Of a DNA stretch of 54,741 nucleotides, positions 36,229 to 46,347 are shown one piece after another. A program made the position numbers and the translations under genes. The notes under the pieces are model-generated. The model saw only the letters and a program-made list of their open reading frames with translations, searched no databases and was not told the origin of the DNA. Source of the DNA: an uncultured Prevotellaceae bacterium (GTDB taxonomy: Bacteria; Bacteroidota; Bacteroidia; Bacteroidales; Bacteroidaceae); NCBI GenBank assembly GCA_900316265.1, contig ONCH01000009.1:1-54741 (forward strand). Reading direction: 5' to 3'. Position 1 is the stretch's first letter. Each line of letters opens with the position of its first letter.

Positions 36229-38415
36229 ATGAAAGCAAAATACATAGTTTTGCTGCTGTTGTGTATATGTATGACAGTGGCAGCACAGGATAATAACAAT
36301 AAACGTGGAACAATAAACAATAAACATCATCATGCGGAGGACTCGACAGATGTCTTTTTCCGTCATCTACAATTGAACGAACTGACAGTGACGGGTGTGA
36401 CCGGCGACACGAAACTGAAACACTCGACAACTCCGATAAGTATTGTTTCGCCAGAGGTACTACGTTCTACAGCATCTACTAATATCATAGATGCGATTAG
36501 CCACCAACCAGGCATCAGTCAGCTGACTACAGGTGGTAGCATTTCAAAACCAATCATCCGTGGACTGGGCTATAACCGTGTGGTAGTGATGAGCGAAGGC
36601 GTGCGTCAGGAAGGGCAGCAATGGGGTGACGAACATGGTGTGGAGGTGGATGGTAGTAATGTAAACAGCGTCGAGATACTGAAAGGCCCTGCATCTCTGA
36701 TGTACGGCTCAGATGCTATGGCGGGAGTTGTTATCCTCCATTCACAACCAACGTTGGCACATGGTGAGATGCGAGCAAACATCAGTTCGGAATATCAAAC
36801 TAACAACGGACTTTTTGCCTATCATCTGTCTTTGGCTGGCAACCAAAACGGTCTTGTCTGGGATGCCCGCTACAGCGATAAAATGGCGCACGCTTACAAG
36901 AATAAGTATGACGGATACGTACCTGGTTCGCAGTTCCGTGAACGTGCTGGAAAACTACTGTTGGGTGTTAACAAGGAGTGGGGGCACTCGCGACTTTCTT
37001 GGACTGTCTATCATCTAACACCAAGCATCATTGAGGGCGAGCGCGAGACGGAGACGGGAGAGCTTGTAGGCTCGTCGGTTTCTCCGAAGAGTTACTCCAA
37101 ATCATTGCCCTTCCAGCAGGTGAAGCATTACAAGCTTGTGTGGGACAATTCGCTGAACCTCTCGTCAGGCTATCTTAAGGCCATCATCGGTTATCAGCAA
37201 AACCGTCGTCAGGAGTTTGAAGATAGTGAAGATGACTACGAACTGTATTTCAAATTGCATTCGCTAACCTATGATTTACGTTATATCACTAATGAGTGGA
37301 ATGGTTGGAAACTCTCTACGGGTATTGGTGGCATGTATCAGAAATCTAGCAATGAGGGTGAGGAATATCTGATTCCAGACTATCGACTCTTTGACTTCGG
37401 TATCTATGCTACTTTCTCAAAGAGTATTGGCAACCACTGGACGCTGAATGGAGGCGTTCGTTATGACCATCGACGCCTGCACGGTTATGAATTAATTGAG
37501 GAAGATGGCGTTCGCTTTACAGATTTCTCACGTCATTTCAATGGTCTGACGGGTAGCATTGGCGCCGTTTGTAACATCAATGAATATTTTAATCTCCGCC
37601 TGAACCTTGCCCGTGGCTTCCGCACACCCAATATGAGCGAGCTAGCATCGAATGGTGTTCATGAAGGTTCTGTGCGTTATGAAATGGGTAACCATCAACT
37701 CAAGGCTGAGTATAGTCTGCAAGCAGACCTTGGTATTGATTTTACTTCTCGTTATATCTCTGCCCAAATGGCCCTCTTCGCTAATCGTATCAACAACTAT
37801 ATCTATACACATCGTGTGGCAGAAGAGATAGAAGAAGGCTATCTCACTTACGTCTATACTCAGGGGGATGCCCGTCTGTTAGGTTTCGAGGCTGGTGTAG
37901 ATTTCCACCCTGTCCATAGCGTTCATTTCTCAAACACCTTCTCCTACGTTGATGCACAGTTGCTGCATGCTAATGCCGATACGAAATACTTACCCTTTAC
38001 GCCAGCACCCAAATGGACATCAGAATTGAAGTGGGAATTGCTCCACCATTCGCATAGCACGGTTATGCATCACCACACGTCAGGGACTATTCATCGTTCA
38101 TTTCTCAATAACCTTTATGTTGCTGCTGGTATCGATTGCTACATGAGGCAGACGCATATATACAGTGCGGATGATACCGAGAGCGTCACACCAGGCTATG
38201 CATTGATTAATTTTTCGGCAGGTACTGACATTCAGTTGCACGGTAAGAAGGTTGCTGAGTTCTATTTCACCGCCGACAACTTGCTGAACAAGGCATACCA
38301 GAACCACCTGAGTCGTCTGAAATATACGGACGAAAATGTGGTTACAGGACGTCGTGGCGTTTATAACATGGGACGTAATATCACTTTCAAGATTGTGGTT
38401 CCAATAAAAATGTAA
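36229..38415 (+). CDS. TonB-dependent outer-membrane receptor, ZnuD-like
   Basis: 728 residues. The signal peptide ends near VAAQD. The plug domain (residues about 50-175) includes IIRGLGYNRVVVMSEGVRQEGQQWGDEHGVEVD and VEILKGPASLMYGSDAMAGVV. A 22-strand-type barrel follows, ending in an aromatic-poor MGRNITFKIVVPIKM. The plug pattern is that of the ZnuD group of zinc receptors. His-rich patches near the N-terminus (NKHHHAED) and in an extracellular loop (HHSHSTVMHHH, about 604-614) support a metal ligand. There is no CarboxypepD-like N-terminal domain and no SusD partner, so it is not a glycan receptor. Zinc or copper is likely, and the choice is uncertain. Confidence 0.85.
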   Translation: MKAKYIVLLLLCICMTVAAQDNNNKRGTINNKHHHAEDSTDVFFRHLQLNELTVTGVTGDTKLKHSTTPISIVSPEVLRSTASTNIIDAISHQPGISQLTTGGSISKPIIRGLGYNRVVVMSEGVRQEGQQWGDEHGVEVDGSNVNSVEILKGPASLMYGSDAMAGVVILHSQPTLAHGEMRANISSEYQTNNGLFAYHLSLAGNQNGLVWDARYSDKMAHAYKNKYDGYVPGSQFRERAGKLLLGVNKEWGHSRLSWTVYHLTPSIIEGERETETGELVGSSVSPKSYSKSLPFQQVKHYKLVWDNSLNLSSGYLKAIIGYQQNRRQEFEDSEDDYELYFKLHSLTYDLRYITNEWNGWKLSTGIGGMYQKSSNEGEEYLIPDYRLFDFGIYATFSKSIGNHWTLNGGVRYDHRRLHGYELIEEDGVRFTDFSRHFNGLTGSIGAVCNINEYFNLRLNLARGFRTPNMSELASNGVHEGSVRYEMGNHQLKAEYSLQADLGIDFTSRYISAQMALFANRINNYIYTHRVAEEIEEGYLTYVYTQGDARLLGFEAGVDFHPVHSVHFSNTFSYVDAQLLHANADTKYLPFTPAPKWTSELKWELLHHSHSTVMHHHTSGTIHRSFLNNLYVAAGIDCYMRQTHIYSADDTESVTPGYALINFSAGTDIQLHGKKVAEFYFTADNLLNKAYQNHLSRLKYTDENVVTGRRGVYNMGRNITFKIVVPIKM

Positions 38416-38424
38416 CCAGCGTTG

Positions 38425-38497
38425 AGCGGATTACGGGACTCGAACCCGCGACCCTCGGCTTGGGAAGCCAATGCTCTACCAACTGAGCTAAATCCGC
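38425..38497 (-). tRNA. tRNA-Gly, anticodon CCC
   Basis: A 73-nt cloverleaf with acceptor stem GCGGATT/AATCCGC, discriminator T, and anticodon loop TTCCCAA (reads GGG). CCA is not encoded. The 3' end lies only 9 bp from the stop of the convergent receptor gene. Confidence 0.95.
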
Positions 38498-38505
38498 AAG
38501 AAAAG

Positions 38506-38547
38506 AAAAAGAGTCAGGATCCAAAGGTGGGATTGCTGACTCTTTTT
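38506..38547 (-). terminator. Hairpin between tRNA-Thr and tRNA-Gly
   Basis: Perfect 11-bp stem, arms AAAAAGAGTCA (38506-38516) and TGACTCTTTTT (38537-38547), with a 20-nt loop and T runs on both strands. On the minus strand it stands after tRNA-Thr and before tRNA-Gly. The loop contains CACCTTTG, one base off the -7 consensus. It could be a partial terminator, a processing signal, or part of a tRNA-Gly promoter. Confidence 0.6.
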
Positions 38548-38558
38548 GCAGAAAAGTG

Positions 38559-38631
<73 letters not shown>

Positions 38632-38666
38632 AGCCTTTCAATGATCTCTTTGCTCGAAAGCGGATG

Positions 38667-38674
38667 CAAAGGTA
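38667..38674 (-). promoter_or_regulatory. -7 element of the tRNA-Thr/tRNA-Gly promoter
   Basis: Minus-strand TACCTTTG, 35 bp before tRNA-Thr. As with rpsA there is no TTTG at -33, and a period-7 pyrimidine repeat (38676-38711) lies directly upstream. Confidence 0.6.
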
Positions 38675-38675
38675 C

Positions 38676-38711
38676 TAAAAAGATTAAAGATTAAAGATGA
38701 AAGAGTAAAGA
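38676..38711. repeat. Period-7 repeat upstream of the tRNA promoter
   Basis: On the minus strand the heptads are TTCTTTA, CTCTTTC, ATCTTTA, ATCTTTA, ATCTTTT, followed within 3 nt by TACCTTTG. Confidence 0.65.
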
Positions 38712-38717
38712 ATTAAT

Positions 38718-38740
38718 AGGCTATTAACATTTTTTAGCCT
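38718..38740 (-). terminator. Weak hairpin after uvrA
   Basis: Arms AGGCTA and TAGCCT with an 11-nt AT-rich loop, starting 12 nt past the uvrA stop. There is no strong U run, so terminator function is uncertain. Confidence 0.3.
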
Positions 38741-38751
38741 TGCAATTTGCT

Positions 38752-41583
38752 CTACAGTTTTTCTTTCAGGAATTTTCCTGTCAAACTCTTGGAGCAGGCG
38801 GCAATCTGCTCTGGTGTTCCTGTGCAAACTACTTCACCACCACGGTCGCCACCTTCAGGTCCCATGTCGATGACGTGGTCGGCACACTTAATAACATCCA
38901 TGTTATGTTCGATGACGAGGATGGTATGGCCACGTTCTATGAGGGCGTTAAAGGTTTGCAACAGACGATTAATGTCGTGGAAATGCAGACCCGTGGTGGG
39001 TTCGTCGAAGATAAAGAGGGTGGGGGCTTGACGCTCTTGTCCAATGAAGTAGGCGAGCTTGACGCGCTGGTTTTCACCACCAGAGAGTGTCGAAGAGTTC
39101 TGCCCCAGTTTGATGTATCCCAAGCCCACGTCTTCGAGGGTTTTCAGACGAGCGACGATAGTCTTGGTCATAGCTGCAAAACCATTGTGCACATTTTCTT
39201 CTGAGAAGAAGGCGATGGCCTCAGAGATAGTCATGTTAAGCACATCGTCGATGTTCTTGCCCCGATAGCGCACATCGAGAATGTCGTGCTTGAAACGATG
39301 ACCGTGACAGGCCTCACACTCCAATACGAGGTCAGCCATGAACTGCATTTCGACAGTAATCACACCAGCGCCCTTGCACTCATCGCAACGTCCACCATCG
39401 GCATTGAATGAGAAATACTGGCTAGTGAAACCCATCTGCTGGGCCAATGGCTGTTCGGCAAAGAGGTCGCGGATAGCGTCGTAGGCCTTAACATAAGTGG
39501 CAGGATTGGAGCGTGTGGACTTGCCGATAGGATTCTGGTCGACAAACTCCACATGACTGATGGCTTGATAGTCGCCCTCTAGTCCGCTATATTCGCCTGG
39601 TGTGTCGCAGACCTCACCAAGATGGCGCTTGAGGGCAGGGTAGAGTATGCCCTTGACGAGCGAGGACTTACCACTTCCCGAGACACCTGTGACAACCGTC
39701 ATAACGTTGAGGGGGAAGTCAACAGTAACACCCTTGAGATTGTTCATACGCGCGCTCTTGATAGTCATCTTACGATTCCATGGACGACGGCTCTTGGGAA
39801 GTGCTATCTCGTCCAGATGGGTGAGGTAACGGAGGGTGTGACTACGCCCGACAACTGAGTCGTCAGGAACACTGACAGGCCCTGCATACATGATTTCGCC
39901 ACCCAAACGACCAGCATCAGGACCAACGTCGATGAGATAGTCGGCAGCACGCATAATTTCTTCGTCGTGCTCAACGATGACAACGGTATTACCTAGGTCG
40001 CGTAATTCCTTGAGAACTTTCAAAAGACGATCAGTATCGCGTTGATGAAGACCAATGCTGGGCTCATCTAGGATATAGAGACTACCCACCAGTGAACTTC
40101 CCAGTGACGTAGTCAAGTTGATGCGTTGACTCTCACCACCACTCAAGGTGTTCGACATACGGTTCAGCGTAAGATAGCCCAAGCCCACGTCGAGCATGAA
40201 CTGCAGACGTGTGGTAATTTCAGTAAGCAGGCGATGACCTATCTGCTGTTCCTGTTCGGTCAACTCCAAATGGTCGAACCATTCTTTTAGACGGACTATG
40301 GGCATCTCGACAAGGTCAGAGATGCTTCGACCACCAATCTTCACGTAGTCAGCCTCTGGCTTCAAACGCGTTCCGTGACACTTCGGACAAGTCGTCTTGC
40401 CACGATAGCGCGCCAACATGACACGATACTGAATTTTATACTGATTCTCGCGAACCATCTGGAAGAAGTTGTCGATGGACACGCGATCATATTTGTCACG
40501 ATGCTTGTCGGATGGCAAGCCGTGCCACAACATATCTTTCTGTTTCTGCGTCAGGTTATAGTAGGGCTCGAAGATGGGGAAATCGTCTTGTGCCGCCCGA
40601 CGACAGAACTCTTCTTTCCACATTTTCATCTTCTCACCATGCCAGCAGACCACGCAACCATCATAGACGGATAGTGACGTATCAGGGATAACAAGATGTT
40701 CGTCGATGCCGATAATCTTGCCGAAACCCTGACACTCAGGGCAGGCTCCGATGGGCGAATTGAACGAGAAAAGGTTGTCGGTGGGCTCTTCGAAAGTGAT
40801 GCCGTCGGCTTCGAAACGCGTGGAGAAATCATAAGTGATTCCTGCAGGGAAAACCATCAGACGACACTCGCCATGTCCCTCGTAGAACGCGGTTTCTGCA
40901 GAGTCAACAAGGCGAGAGATGGCATCCTTAGCAGCGTCGACAGAGAGACGGTCAATGACGAGATAGAGGTCTGTTTGCTGTTGGCTGATGGAAGAATCCT
41001 CAGCAAGAAAATCATCAATGCGGATGACATTGCCACCATCAGCCAGACGGGTGTAGCCGTTCTGGACATAGATTTTGAGCTGTTGCTCTAATGTGCGACC
41101 CTCGTTGAGATAGATGGGTGCCAACACCAGGAACTTGGTGCCAGGAGCATACTGCTGGGTACACTGGATGATGTCCTCCGTAGAGTGCTTCTTTACCTCC
41201 TGTCCACTGATGGGCGAATAGGTTCGTCCGATGCGGGCAAAGAGCAGACGCAGGTATTCGTAGATTTCGGTAGTGGTGCCAACAGTAGAACGCGGATTAC
41301 GTGAGATGACTTTCTGCTCGATGGCGATAGCTGGTGGGATACCCTTGATGAAGTCACACTCAGGCTTGTTCATGCGCCCCAAGAACTGACGGGCATAAGA
41401 AGACAGACTCTCTACATAGCGGCGCTGACCTTCAGCATAGAGGGTGTCAAAAGCCAATGACGACTTTCCGCTACCCGACACACCAGCGATGACCACCAGT
41501 TTATTACGGGGTATCTTGACGTCGACGTTTTTCAGGTTGTTCACCCTGGCGCCCTTAATCTCTATGTAGTCCGTCAGCTTCAT
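38752..41583 (-). CDS. uvrA: Excinuclease ABC subunit A
   Basis: 943 residues, the standard UvrA length. It recognises damaged DNA and loads UvrB. The two ABC ATPase halves each have a Walker A ([16 protein letters not shown] at about 33-48, [16 protein letters not shown] at about 641-656) and a signature LSGGE. Zinc-binding Cys pairs appear in [17 protein letters not shown] and [11 protein letters not shown] with CEACHGHRF. The gene begins 24 bp after the lysA stop, and this gap is filled by a period-7 repeat. It ends the long purU-to-uvrA gene block. Assignment is secure. Confidence 0.97.
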   Translation of the reverse strand: MKLTDYIEIKGARVNNLKNVDVKIPRNKLVVIAGVSGSGKSSLAFDTLYAEGQRRYVESLSSYARQFLGRMNKPECDFIKGIPPAIAIEQKVISRNPRSTVGTTTEIYEYLRLLFARIGRTYSPISGQEVKKHSTEDIIQCTQQYAPGTKFLVLAPIYLNEGRTLEQQLKIYVQNGYTRLADGGNVIRIDDFLAEDSSISQQQTDLYLVIDRLSVDAAKDAISRLVDSAETAFYEGHGECRLMVFPAGITYDFSTRFEADGITFEEPTDNLFSFNSPIGACPECQGFGKIIGIDEHLVIPDTSLSVYDGCVVCWHGEKMKMWKEEFCRRAAQDDFPIFEPYYNLTQKQKDMLWHGLPSDKHRDKYDRVSIDNFFQMVRENQYKIQYRVMLARYRGKTTCPKCHGTRLKPEADYVKIGGRSISDLVEMPIVRLKEWFDHLELTEQEQQIGHRLLTEITTRLQFMLDVGLGYLTLNRMSNTLSGGESQRINLTTSLGSSLVGSLYILDEPSIGLHQRDTDRLLKVLKELRDLGNTVVIVEHDEEIMRAADYLIDVGPDAGRLGGEIMYAGPVSVPDDSVVGRSHTLRYLTHLDEIALPKSRRPWNRKMTIKSARMNNLKGVTVDFPLNVMTVVTGVSGSGKSSLVKGILYPALKRHLGEVCDTPGEYSGLEGDYQAISHVEFVDQNPIGKSTRSNPATYVKAYDAIRDLFAEQPLAQQMGFTSQYFSFNADGGRCDECKGAGVITVEMQFMADLVLECEACHGHRFKHDILDVRYRGKNIDDVLNMTISEAIAFFSEENVHNGFAAMTKTIVARLKTLEDVGLGYIKLGQNSSTLSGGENQRVKLAYFIGQERQAPTLFIFDEPTTGLHFHDINRLLQTFNALIERGHTILVIEHNMDVIKCADHVIDMGPEGGDRGGEVVCTGTPEQIAACSKSLTGKFLKEKL

Positions 41584-41607
41584 GACTCACCTCTAACTTT
41601 TCACCTC
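41584..41607. repeat. Period-7 repeat in the lysA-uvrA gap
   Basis: On the minus strand AGAGGTG, AAAAGTT, AGAGGTG fill nearly the whole gap up to the uvrA ATG. They are the complement of the CTCTTAC/TTCTCAC heptads near rpsA, and purine-rich on the coding strand, where they could aid ribosome binding. Confidence 0.5.
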
Positions 41608-42765
41608 TTATAACTCCTCGCTGATATAGCCAACAGGCAACTGGCGACAGTTATACTGCGACGCCATGATCTCACCATAGGCACCCGCTGAACGGATGGC
41701 AAGGAGATCGCCACGGTGGGCCTTGTTGATGTCTATCTGCTTGGCAAAGACATCCGTCGATTCACAGATAGGACCCACCACGTCGTAAGCCTCCATAGGT
41801 TCCTCACTAGACAGGTTCTCTATCTTGTGGTAAGCCTGGTAGAGGGCAGGACGAATGAGGTCGGTGAAACCTGCATCGACAATGCAGAACTTCTTGACAT
41901 ACCCTTCTTTTATATATAAGGTACGCGTAATAAGCGAGCCACACTGAGCCACTACGGCACGACCCAGTTCGAAGTGCAAGGTCTGTCCGTCGCGCAACTT
42001 CAGCTTCTTGGCATAGGTGTCGAAGTAAGCCTTAAAATCGGGGATGGGTACACGGTTGGGGTGCTGGTAGTCAATACCCAGTCCACCACCCACATTGATG
42101 TGTTCCAGACGGATGCGATGGCGCTCCAACTCGTTCTGCAGTTCGTTGACACGATTGCAGAGGGCTTCGAAGTCGCCCATGTCGAGAATCTGACTGCCGA
42201 TGTGGAAGTGCAGACCCACCACTTTGATGTTAGCCATTTGCGAAGCCACTTCGATGACCTTCAGCATGTCACGCATGTCGATGCCGAACTTGTTCTCAGC
42301 GAGTCCTGTGGTGATGTTAGCATGGGTATGGGCACCCACGTTGGGATTCAGACGGAAGGCCACACGAGCCACCTTGCCCTTGGCTGCAGCCAACTCATTA
42401 ATCACCTCCAATTCAGGGATGCTCTCCACATTGAAGCAGAAAATATCGTTATCCAAGCCGAGGTTGATCTCCCAGTCGCTCTTGCCTACACCAGCGTAGA
42501 CAATCTTCGAACTAGGGAAACCTGCCTTGACACTGGCTTCTATTTCGCCACCACTAACGCAATCGACACCTAGGCCAGCCTCACGGATAATTCTGAGCAC
42601 CTTGGGATTGGCATTGGCCTTAACAGCATAATGCACACAGAAGCCTTCATGTTTGCTGACTTCCTCGCGTATGGTTTGCAGCGTCTGGCGCAACAGTTCT
42701 GCATCGTAGTAGTAGAACGGTGTGCGCAGACGCTCCATTTTATCCAAAGGAAATATTCCTTTCAT
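41608..42765 (-). CDS. lysA: Diaminopimelate decarboxylase
   Basis: 385 residues. It converts meso-diaminopimelate to L-lysine with PLP. The PLP Lys is in HYAVKANANPKVL (residues about 44-56), HFHIGSQ at about 187-193 and GGGLGIDYQHP at about 226-236 bind the cofactor phosphate, and CESTDVFAKQ carries the Cys-Glu pair of the second active-site half. It follows lysC by 38 bp. The two lysine-pathway genes are next to each other, but the other dap genes are not here. Confidence 0.95.
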   Translation of the reverse strand: MKGIFPLDKMERLRTPFYYYDAELLRQTLQTIREEVSKHEGFCVHYAVKANANPKVLRIIREAGLGVDCVSGGEIEASVKAGFPSSKIVYAGVGKSDWEINLGLDNDIFCFNVESIPELEVINELAAAKGKVARVAFRLNPNVGAHTHANITTGLAENKFGIDMRDMLKVIEVASQMANIKVVGLHFHIGSQILDMGDFEALCNRVNELQNELERHRIRLEHINVGGGLGIDYQHPNRVPIPDFKAYFDTYAKKLKLRDGQTLHFELGRAVVAQCGSLITRTLYIKEGYVKKFCIVDAGFTDLIRPALYQAYHKIENLSSEEPMEAYDVVGPICESTDVFAKQIDINKAHRGDLLAIRSAGAYGEIMASQYNCRQLPVGYISEEL

Positions 42766-42803
42766 AGTCTTTCTTGTGTTGGAAACTGTTATTTATCCAT
42801 CTA

Positions 42804-44123
42804 TTATTTTTTGAACAACTCGTTGCTCAAAGCCTGCAGGGCACGCTTTTTGTCTTCCTCCTTGATGAGGAACGAGATATTGTAGTCGGAACCACCATAA
42901 GAGATCATGCGAACAGGGATGTTCTTCATGGCCTCCATTACCTGGGTCTCGAAACCAATGTTAGACCAATCGAGGTCGCCTACAACACAGACTACGCACA
43001 TGCCAGTATCGACGGTTACGGTGCCATACTTCTTCAACTCGTCAACAATCTCACCAAGATGGGCAGAGTTATCGATAGACATCGAAACACCGACCTCAGA
43101 GGTGCAGACCATATCAATAGGTGTCTGGTAGCTCTCGAAGATTTCGAAGACCTTACGTAGGAAACCGGTAGCCAGCAACATACGGCTGGACTTAATTTTG
43201 ATGGCAATGATATTGTCCTTGGCGGCAACAGCCTTAATCTTACCATATTCAGTCTTGTTACTGATGGTAGTACCCTCTGCATCGGGCTGCATGGTGTTCA
43301 GCAGACGAACGGGGATGCCTGCATACTTAGCAGGCTGAACGCAGGTGGGGTGCAGAATCTTGGCACCAAAGTAAGCCAACTCTGCAGCCTCTTCGAAGTG
43401 CAACTGGCGAACGGGCTCAGTCTTATCAACTACACGTGGATCGTTATTGTGCATGCCGTCGATATCGGTCCAAATCTGAATTTCGTCAGCATTCAGGGCA
43501 GCACCAATCAGTGAGGCGGTATAGTCTGACCCACCACGCTGCAGGTTGTCAATCTCGCCATAAGCGTTGCGACAGATGAATCCCTGCGTGATATACACCT
43601 GATTGCCTTCGTTCTTCTCCATGATGGCAGACAGTTTCTCCTTGATATATACGGGATCGGGTTCTGAATTCTTGTCAGTACGCATGAAGTCAAGGGCGTT
43701 CAGCAGTACAGCCTTGATACCCTTCTCCTGCATGTAGTTGACAACCATGTTGGTGGACATCATCTCACCCTGAGCAACGATGCTCTTCTCCTCGAACGAG
43801 GTAAACAGCTCCTTGGTGAACGAGCGCAGATAGTTCATCTCTGAAATCAGAAACTCGCGGGTCTGCTCCTTGGTGGCATCCTTTGTGTAAAGCTCGTCGA
43901 CATGTTTCATGTACTGACGCTCCAACTGGTTGATGACCTCGTTGGCACCCTCAGGATTCTTTTTGTACAGGTAGTCGGCAATTTCCACCAGTGAATTGGT
44001 GGTGCCTGCCATAGCAGAGAGTACGACGAAAACGGGCTCACCAGACTTGGTTACTAACTCGGTTACTTCCTTCATGCGGTCCGGTGTACCCACCGAAGTA
44101 CCGCCAAACTTCATTACTTTCAT
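42804..44123 (-). CDS. lysC: Aspartate kinase, monofunctional
   Basis: 439 residues. It phosphorylates aspartate in the first step toward Lys, Thr, Met and DAP. KFGGTSVGTPDRM (residues 4-16) is the kinase signature, QRGGSDYTASLIGAALNADEIQIWTDIDG (about 190-218) the active-site region. The last 140 residues hold two ACT domains (GVSMSIDNSAHLGEIV, SYGGSDYNISFLI) that usually bind the feedback amino acid. It is not fused to homoserine dehydrogenase. No lysine riboswitch is seen in the 31-bp gap upstream. Confidence 0.95.
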   Translation of the reverse strand: MKVMKFGGTSVGTPDRMKEVTELVTKSGEPVFVVLSAMAGTTNSLVEIADYLYKKNPEGANEVINQLERQYMKHVDELYTKDATKEQTREFLISEMNYLRSFTKELFTSFEEKSIVAQGEMMSTNMVVNYMQEKGIKAVLLNALDFMRTDKNSEPDPVYIKEKLSAIMEKNEGNQVYITQGFICRNAYGEIDNLQRGGSDYTASLIGAALNADEIQIWTDIDGMHNNDPRVVDKTEPVRQLHFEEAAELAYFGAKILHPTCVQPAKYAGIPVRLLNTMQPDAEGTTISNKTEYGKIKAVAAKDNIIAIKIKSSRMLLATGFLRKVFEIFESYQTPIDMVCTSEVGVSMSIDNSAHLGEIVDELKKYGTVTVDTGMCVVCVVGDLDWSNIGFETQVMEAMKNIPVRMISYGGSDYNISFLIKEEDKKRALQALSNELFKK

Positions 44124-44154
44124 TGTCTTATCTAGATTTTAATTATTATCTTTG

Positions 44155-44913
44155 TCAAATCGACAGGTCCTCCCTCGCACTATAGTCCACAGCAGCTTTA
44201 TCATTACTCTCTTCGTCCTCGTAGAGAGCCATCGTGTTGTAGGTCTCTGTGATATCCTCCAGACGGCCATCGATGCAACGATAGACGATGCCAGGATACT
44301 CACTCAACAACGAGATGTTGTGGGTAGTCATAATTATGGCAGTACCCATTTGGGTCACCTGACGTAACAGCTGGATGATATTGGCTGCTGTCTCAAGATC
44401 GAGATTACCTGTAGGCTCGTCAGCGACAATTAGTTTGGGACGATTTAAGATGGCACGTGCAATAGCGATACGTTGTTGTTCACCACCAGAGAGCTCATGA
44501 GGATAACGGTCGATAAAGTCAACCATATCAACATCTTCCAAGACGTCGTGGATGCGCTCGTCTATCTCGTCGTTCTTCTTCCAACCCGTAGCTTTCAGTA
44601 CGAATTTCAGATTCTCGTATACGGTGCGGTCGCCCAGTAGCTGGAAGTCCTGGAAGATAATGCCCATCTGACGACGAAGGGCTGGGATGTACTTCTGCTT
44701 CAACTCGCGCAGGTCGTGGTTGAGGACAAAGGCATTCTCAGCACTCTCGATATCCATCTCGAAATAGATGGTTTTCAACAGCGAGCTTTTACCAGACCCT
44801 ACACGACCAATAACATAGATGAATTCACCCTCATCAACGTGGAAGTCCACATCATGCAACACAGGGGCACCATCCTTATGGTATATGTTTACCTTCTTGT
44901 AATCTATCAGCAT
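44155..44913 (-). CDS. ftsE: FtsE-like cell-division ABC transporter ATPase
   Basis: 252 residues. Walker A is GRVGSGKSS (about 36-44), the ABC signature [14 protein letters not shown] (about 142-155), Walker [13 protein letters not shown] (about 161-172) and the switch His MTTHN. The long stretch [32 protein letters not shown] is diagnostic of FtsE. A C-terminal extension of about 30 residues is acidic. With FtsX it regulates peptidoglycan hydrolases at division. No ftsX lies adjacent. It is placed between hisIE and lysC, 31 bp from each. Confidence 0.9.
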   Translation of the reverse strand: MLIDYKKVNIYHKDGAPVLHDVDFHVDEGEFIYVIGRVGSGKSSLLKTIYFEMDIESAENAFVLNHDLRELKQKYIPALRRQMGIIFQDFQLLGDRTVYENLKFVLKATGWKKNDEIDERIHDVLEDVDMVDFIDRYPHELSGGEQQRIAIARAILNRPKLIVADEPTGNLDLETAANIIQLLRQVTQMGTAIIMTTHNISLLSEYPGIVYRCIDGRLEDITETYNTMALYEDEESNDKAAVDYSAREDLSI

Positions 44914-44944
44914 CTTTATTATTTACTATTTGACGATTTACAAC

Positions 44945-45592
44945 TTATTTCATTTTTCCTGCTGCTTTTGCTTCACGACGTTGCTTGTCCCACTCAGGAT
45001 CATGGCGTTTGTGTAACTCTTCAGCAACATCTTCGATGCGCAAACCTTTGTGGGTCAGCAGTACGATTAGGTGGTACAGCAGGTCGCTGGCCTCATAGAC
45101 CAGATGGTCGTCTGTGCCGTTGGTGGCTTCGATAACTGTCTCTAAAGCTTCTTCACCCACCTTCTGGGCTATTTTGTTGACGCCTTTGGTAAACAGACTG
45201 GTGGTATACGAACCCTCAGGCATCTCCTGCTTGCGTTTGTTAATGAAGTCCTGCAATTCTGTGAGAAAGAGTAGGGGATTACCCTCATTTTCCTCACCCC
45301 AACAAGTATCAGTACCTGTATGACACGTCGGACCAACAGGATTTACACGAACAAGCAGGGTATCGTTATCGCAGTCAATCTTCATGTCCACCAGATTCAG
45401 AAAGTGACCACTGGTCTCACCCTTCGTCCACAGCGTCTGACGTGTACGACTCCAGAAGGTGACGTGCTTTGTCTCCAATGTCTTTTCGTAGGCTTCCTTG
45501 TTCATGAAGCCTAACATCAACACGTTCTTGGTCGTGGCGTCTTGTATGATAGCGGGCACAAGTCCGTCCATTTTGTCGAAATCTATCTTCAT
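44945..45592 (-). CDS. hisIE: Bifunctional phosphoribosyl-AMP cyclohydrolase / phosphoribosyl-ATP pyrophosphatase
   Basis: 215 residues. The HisI part (1-about 115) has [20 protein letters not shown] and the metal-binding DCDNDTLLV and CHTGTDTCW. The HisE part (about 120-215) has [22 protein letters not shown]. It does steps 2 and 3 of histidine synthesis. Its start overlaps the hisF stop by 4 nt. Confidence 0.96.
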   Translation of the reverse strand: MKIDFDKMDGLVPAIIQDATTKNVLMLGFMNKEAYEKTLETKHVTFWSRTRQTLWTKGETSGHFLNLVDMKIDCDNDTLLVRVNPVGPTCHTGTDTCWGEENEGNPLLFLTELQDFINKRKQEMPEGSYTTSLFTKGVNKIAQKVGEEALETVIEATNGTDDHLVYEASDLLYHLIVLLTHKGLRIEDVAEELHKRHDPEWDKQRREAKAAGKMK

Positions 45593-46347
45593 ATTCTTAC
45601 GTTTATTCCTTCGTTATGTAAATATTGCTTCAGTTCTGGTACGGGTATCTCACCAAAGTGGAACACAGAGGCGGCCAATGCTGCGTCAGCATGTCCTTCT
45701 GTAAACACATCGCGGAAATGTTCTTTCTTACCGGCACCACCACTGGCGATAATGGGAATGGATAGCGTATCTGCCAATTTACGCAGGGCCTCGTTGGCAT
45801 AGCCGTTTTTCGTTCCATCATGGTTCATCGAGGTGAAGAGTATCTCACCAGCGCCACGTTCCTGTGCTTCACGAGCCCACTCGAAGAGTCCACGTTCCGT
45901 ACGCTCGCGACCACCCTTCAGGTAGCAATGCCAGCCGTCTTCATCCAGACGGGCGTCGATGGCCACCACGCACACCTGACTACCAAAACGATTTGTAATC
46001 TCGTCGATAAGTTCAGGGCGACGGATGGCAGCAGAATTAATACTAACCTTATCGGCTCCAGCATAGAGCAGGCGCTCTACATCCTTCAACTCGTTGATGC
46101 CACCACCAACGGTAAACGGAATATTTAGCGTCTGGGCTACCTTTGTCACCATCTCGGTAAACGTCTTGCGACCTTCAAATGAGGCTGTGATGTCCAGGAA
46201 GCACAACTCGTCGGCACCCTGCTCGGAATAGGCTTTGCCGAGTTCTACAGGGTCACCGGCACTTCGTAGATTCACGAAGTTAATGCCTTTTACGGTTTCA
46301 CCGTCCTTGACATCCAGACAGGGTATTATGCGTTTTGCCAGTCCCAT
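45589..46347 (-). CDS. hisF: Imidazole glycerol phosphate synthase cyclase subunit
   Basis: 252-residue TIM barrel. [22 protein letters not shown] (7-28) bears the first catalytic Asp and [13 protein letters not shown] (about 125-137) the second. [13 protein letters not shown] and [10 protein letters not shown] bind the two phosphates. With HisH it makes imidazole glycerol phosphate and AICAR. It overlaps hisA by 22 nt upstream and hisIE by 4 nt downstream. Confidence 0.97.
   Translation of the reverse strand: MGLAKRIIPCLDVKDGETVKGINFVNLRSAGDPVELGKAYSEQGADELCFLDITASFEGRKTFTEMVTKVAQTLNIPFTVGGGINELKDVERLLYAGADKVSINSAAIRRPELIDEITNRFGSQVCVVAIDARLDEDGWHCYLKGGRERTERGLFEWAREAQERGAGEILFTSMNHDGTKNGYANEALRKLADTLSIPIIASGGAGKKEHFRDVFTEGHADAALAASVFHFGEIPVPELKQYLHNEGINVRI

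Noticed and set aside
36229-38415. SusC-type glycan receptor
   Set aside because: There is no N-terminal carboxypeptidase-like domain and no susD gene. The plug motif is of ZnuD type.
44124-44154. Lysine riboswitch before lysC
   Set aside because: The gap is only 31 bp, far too short for a riboswitch.
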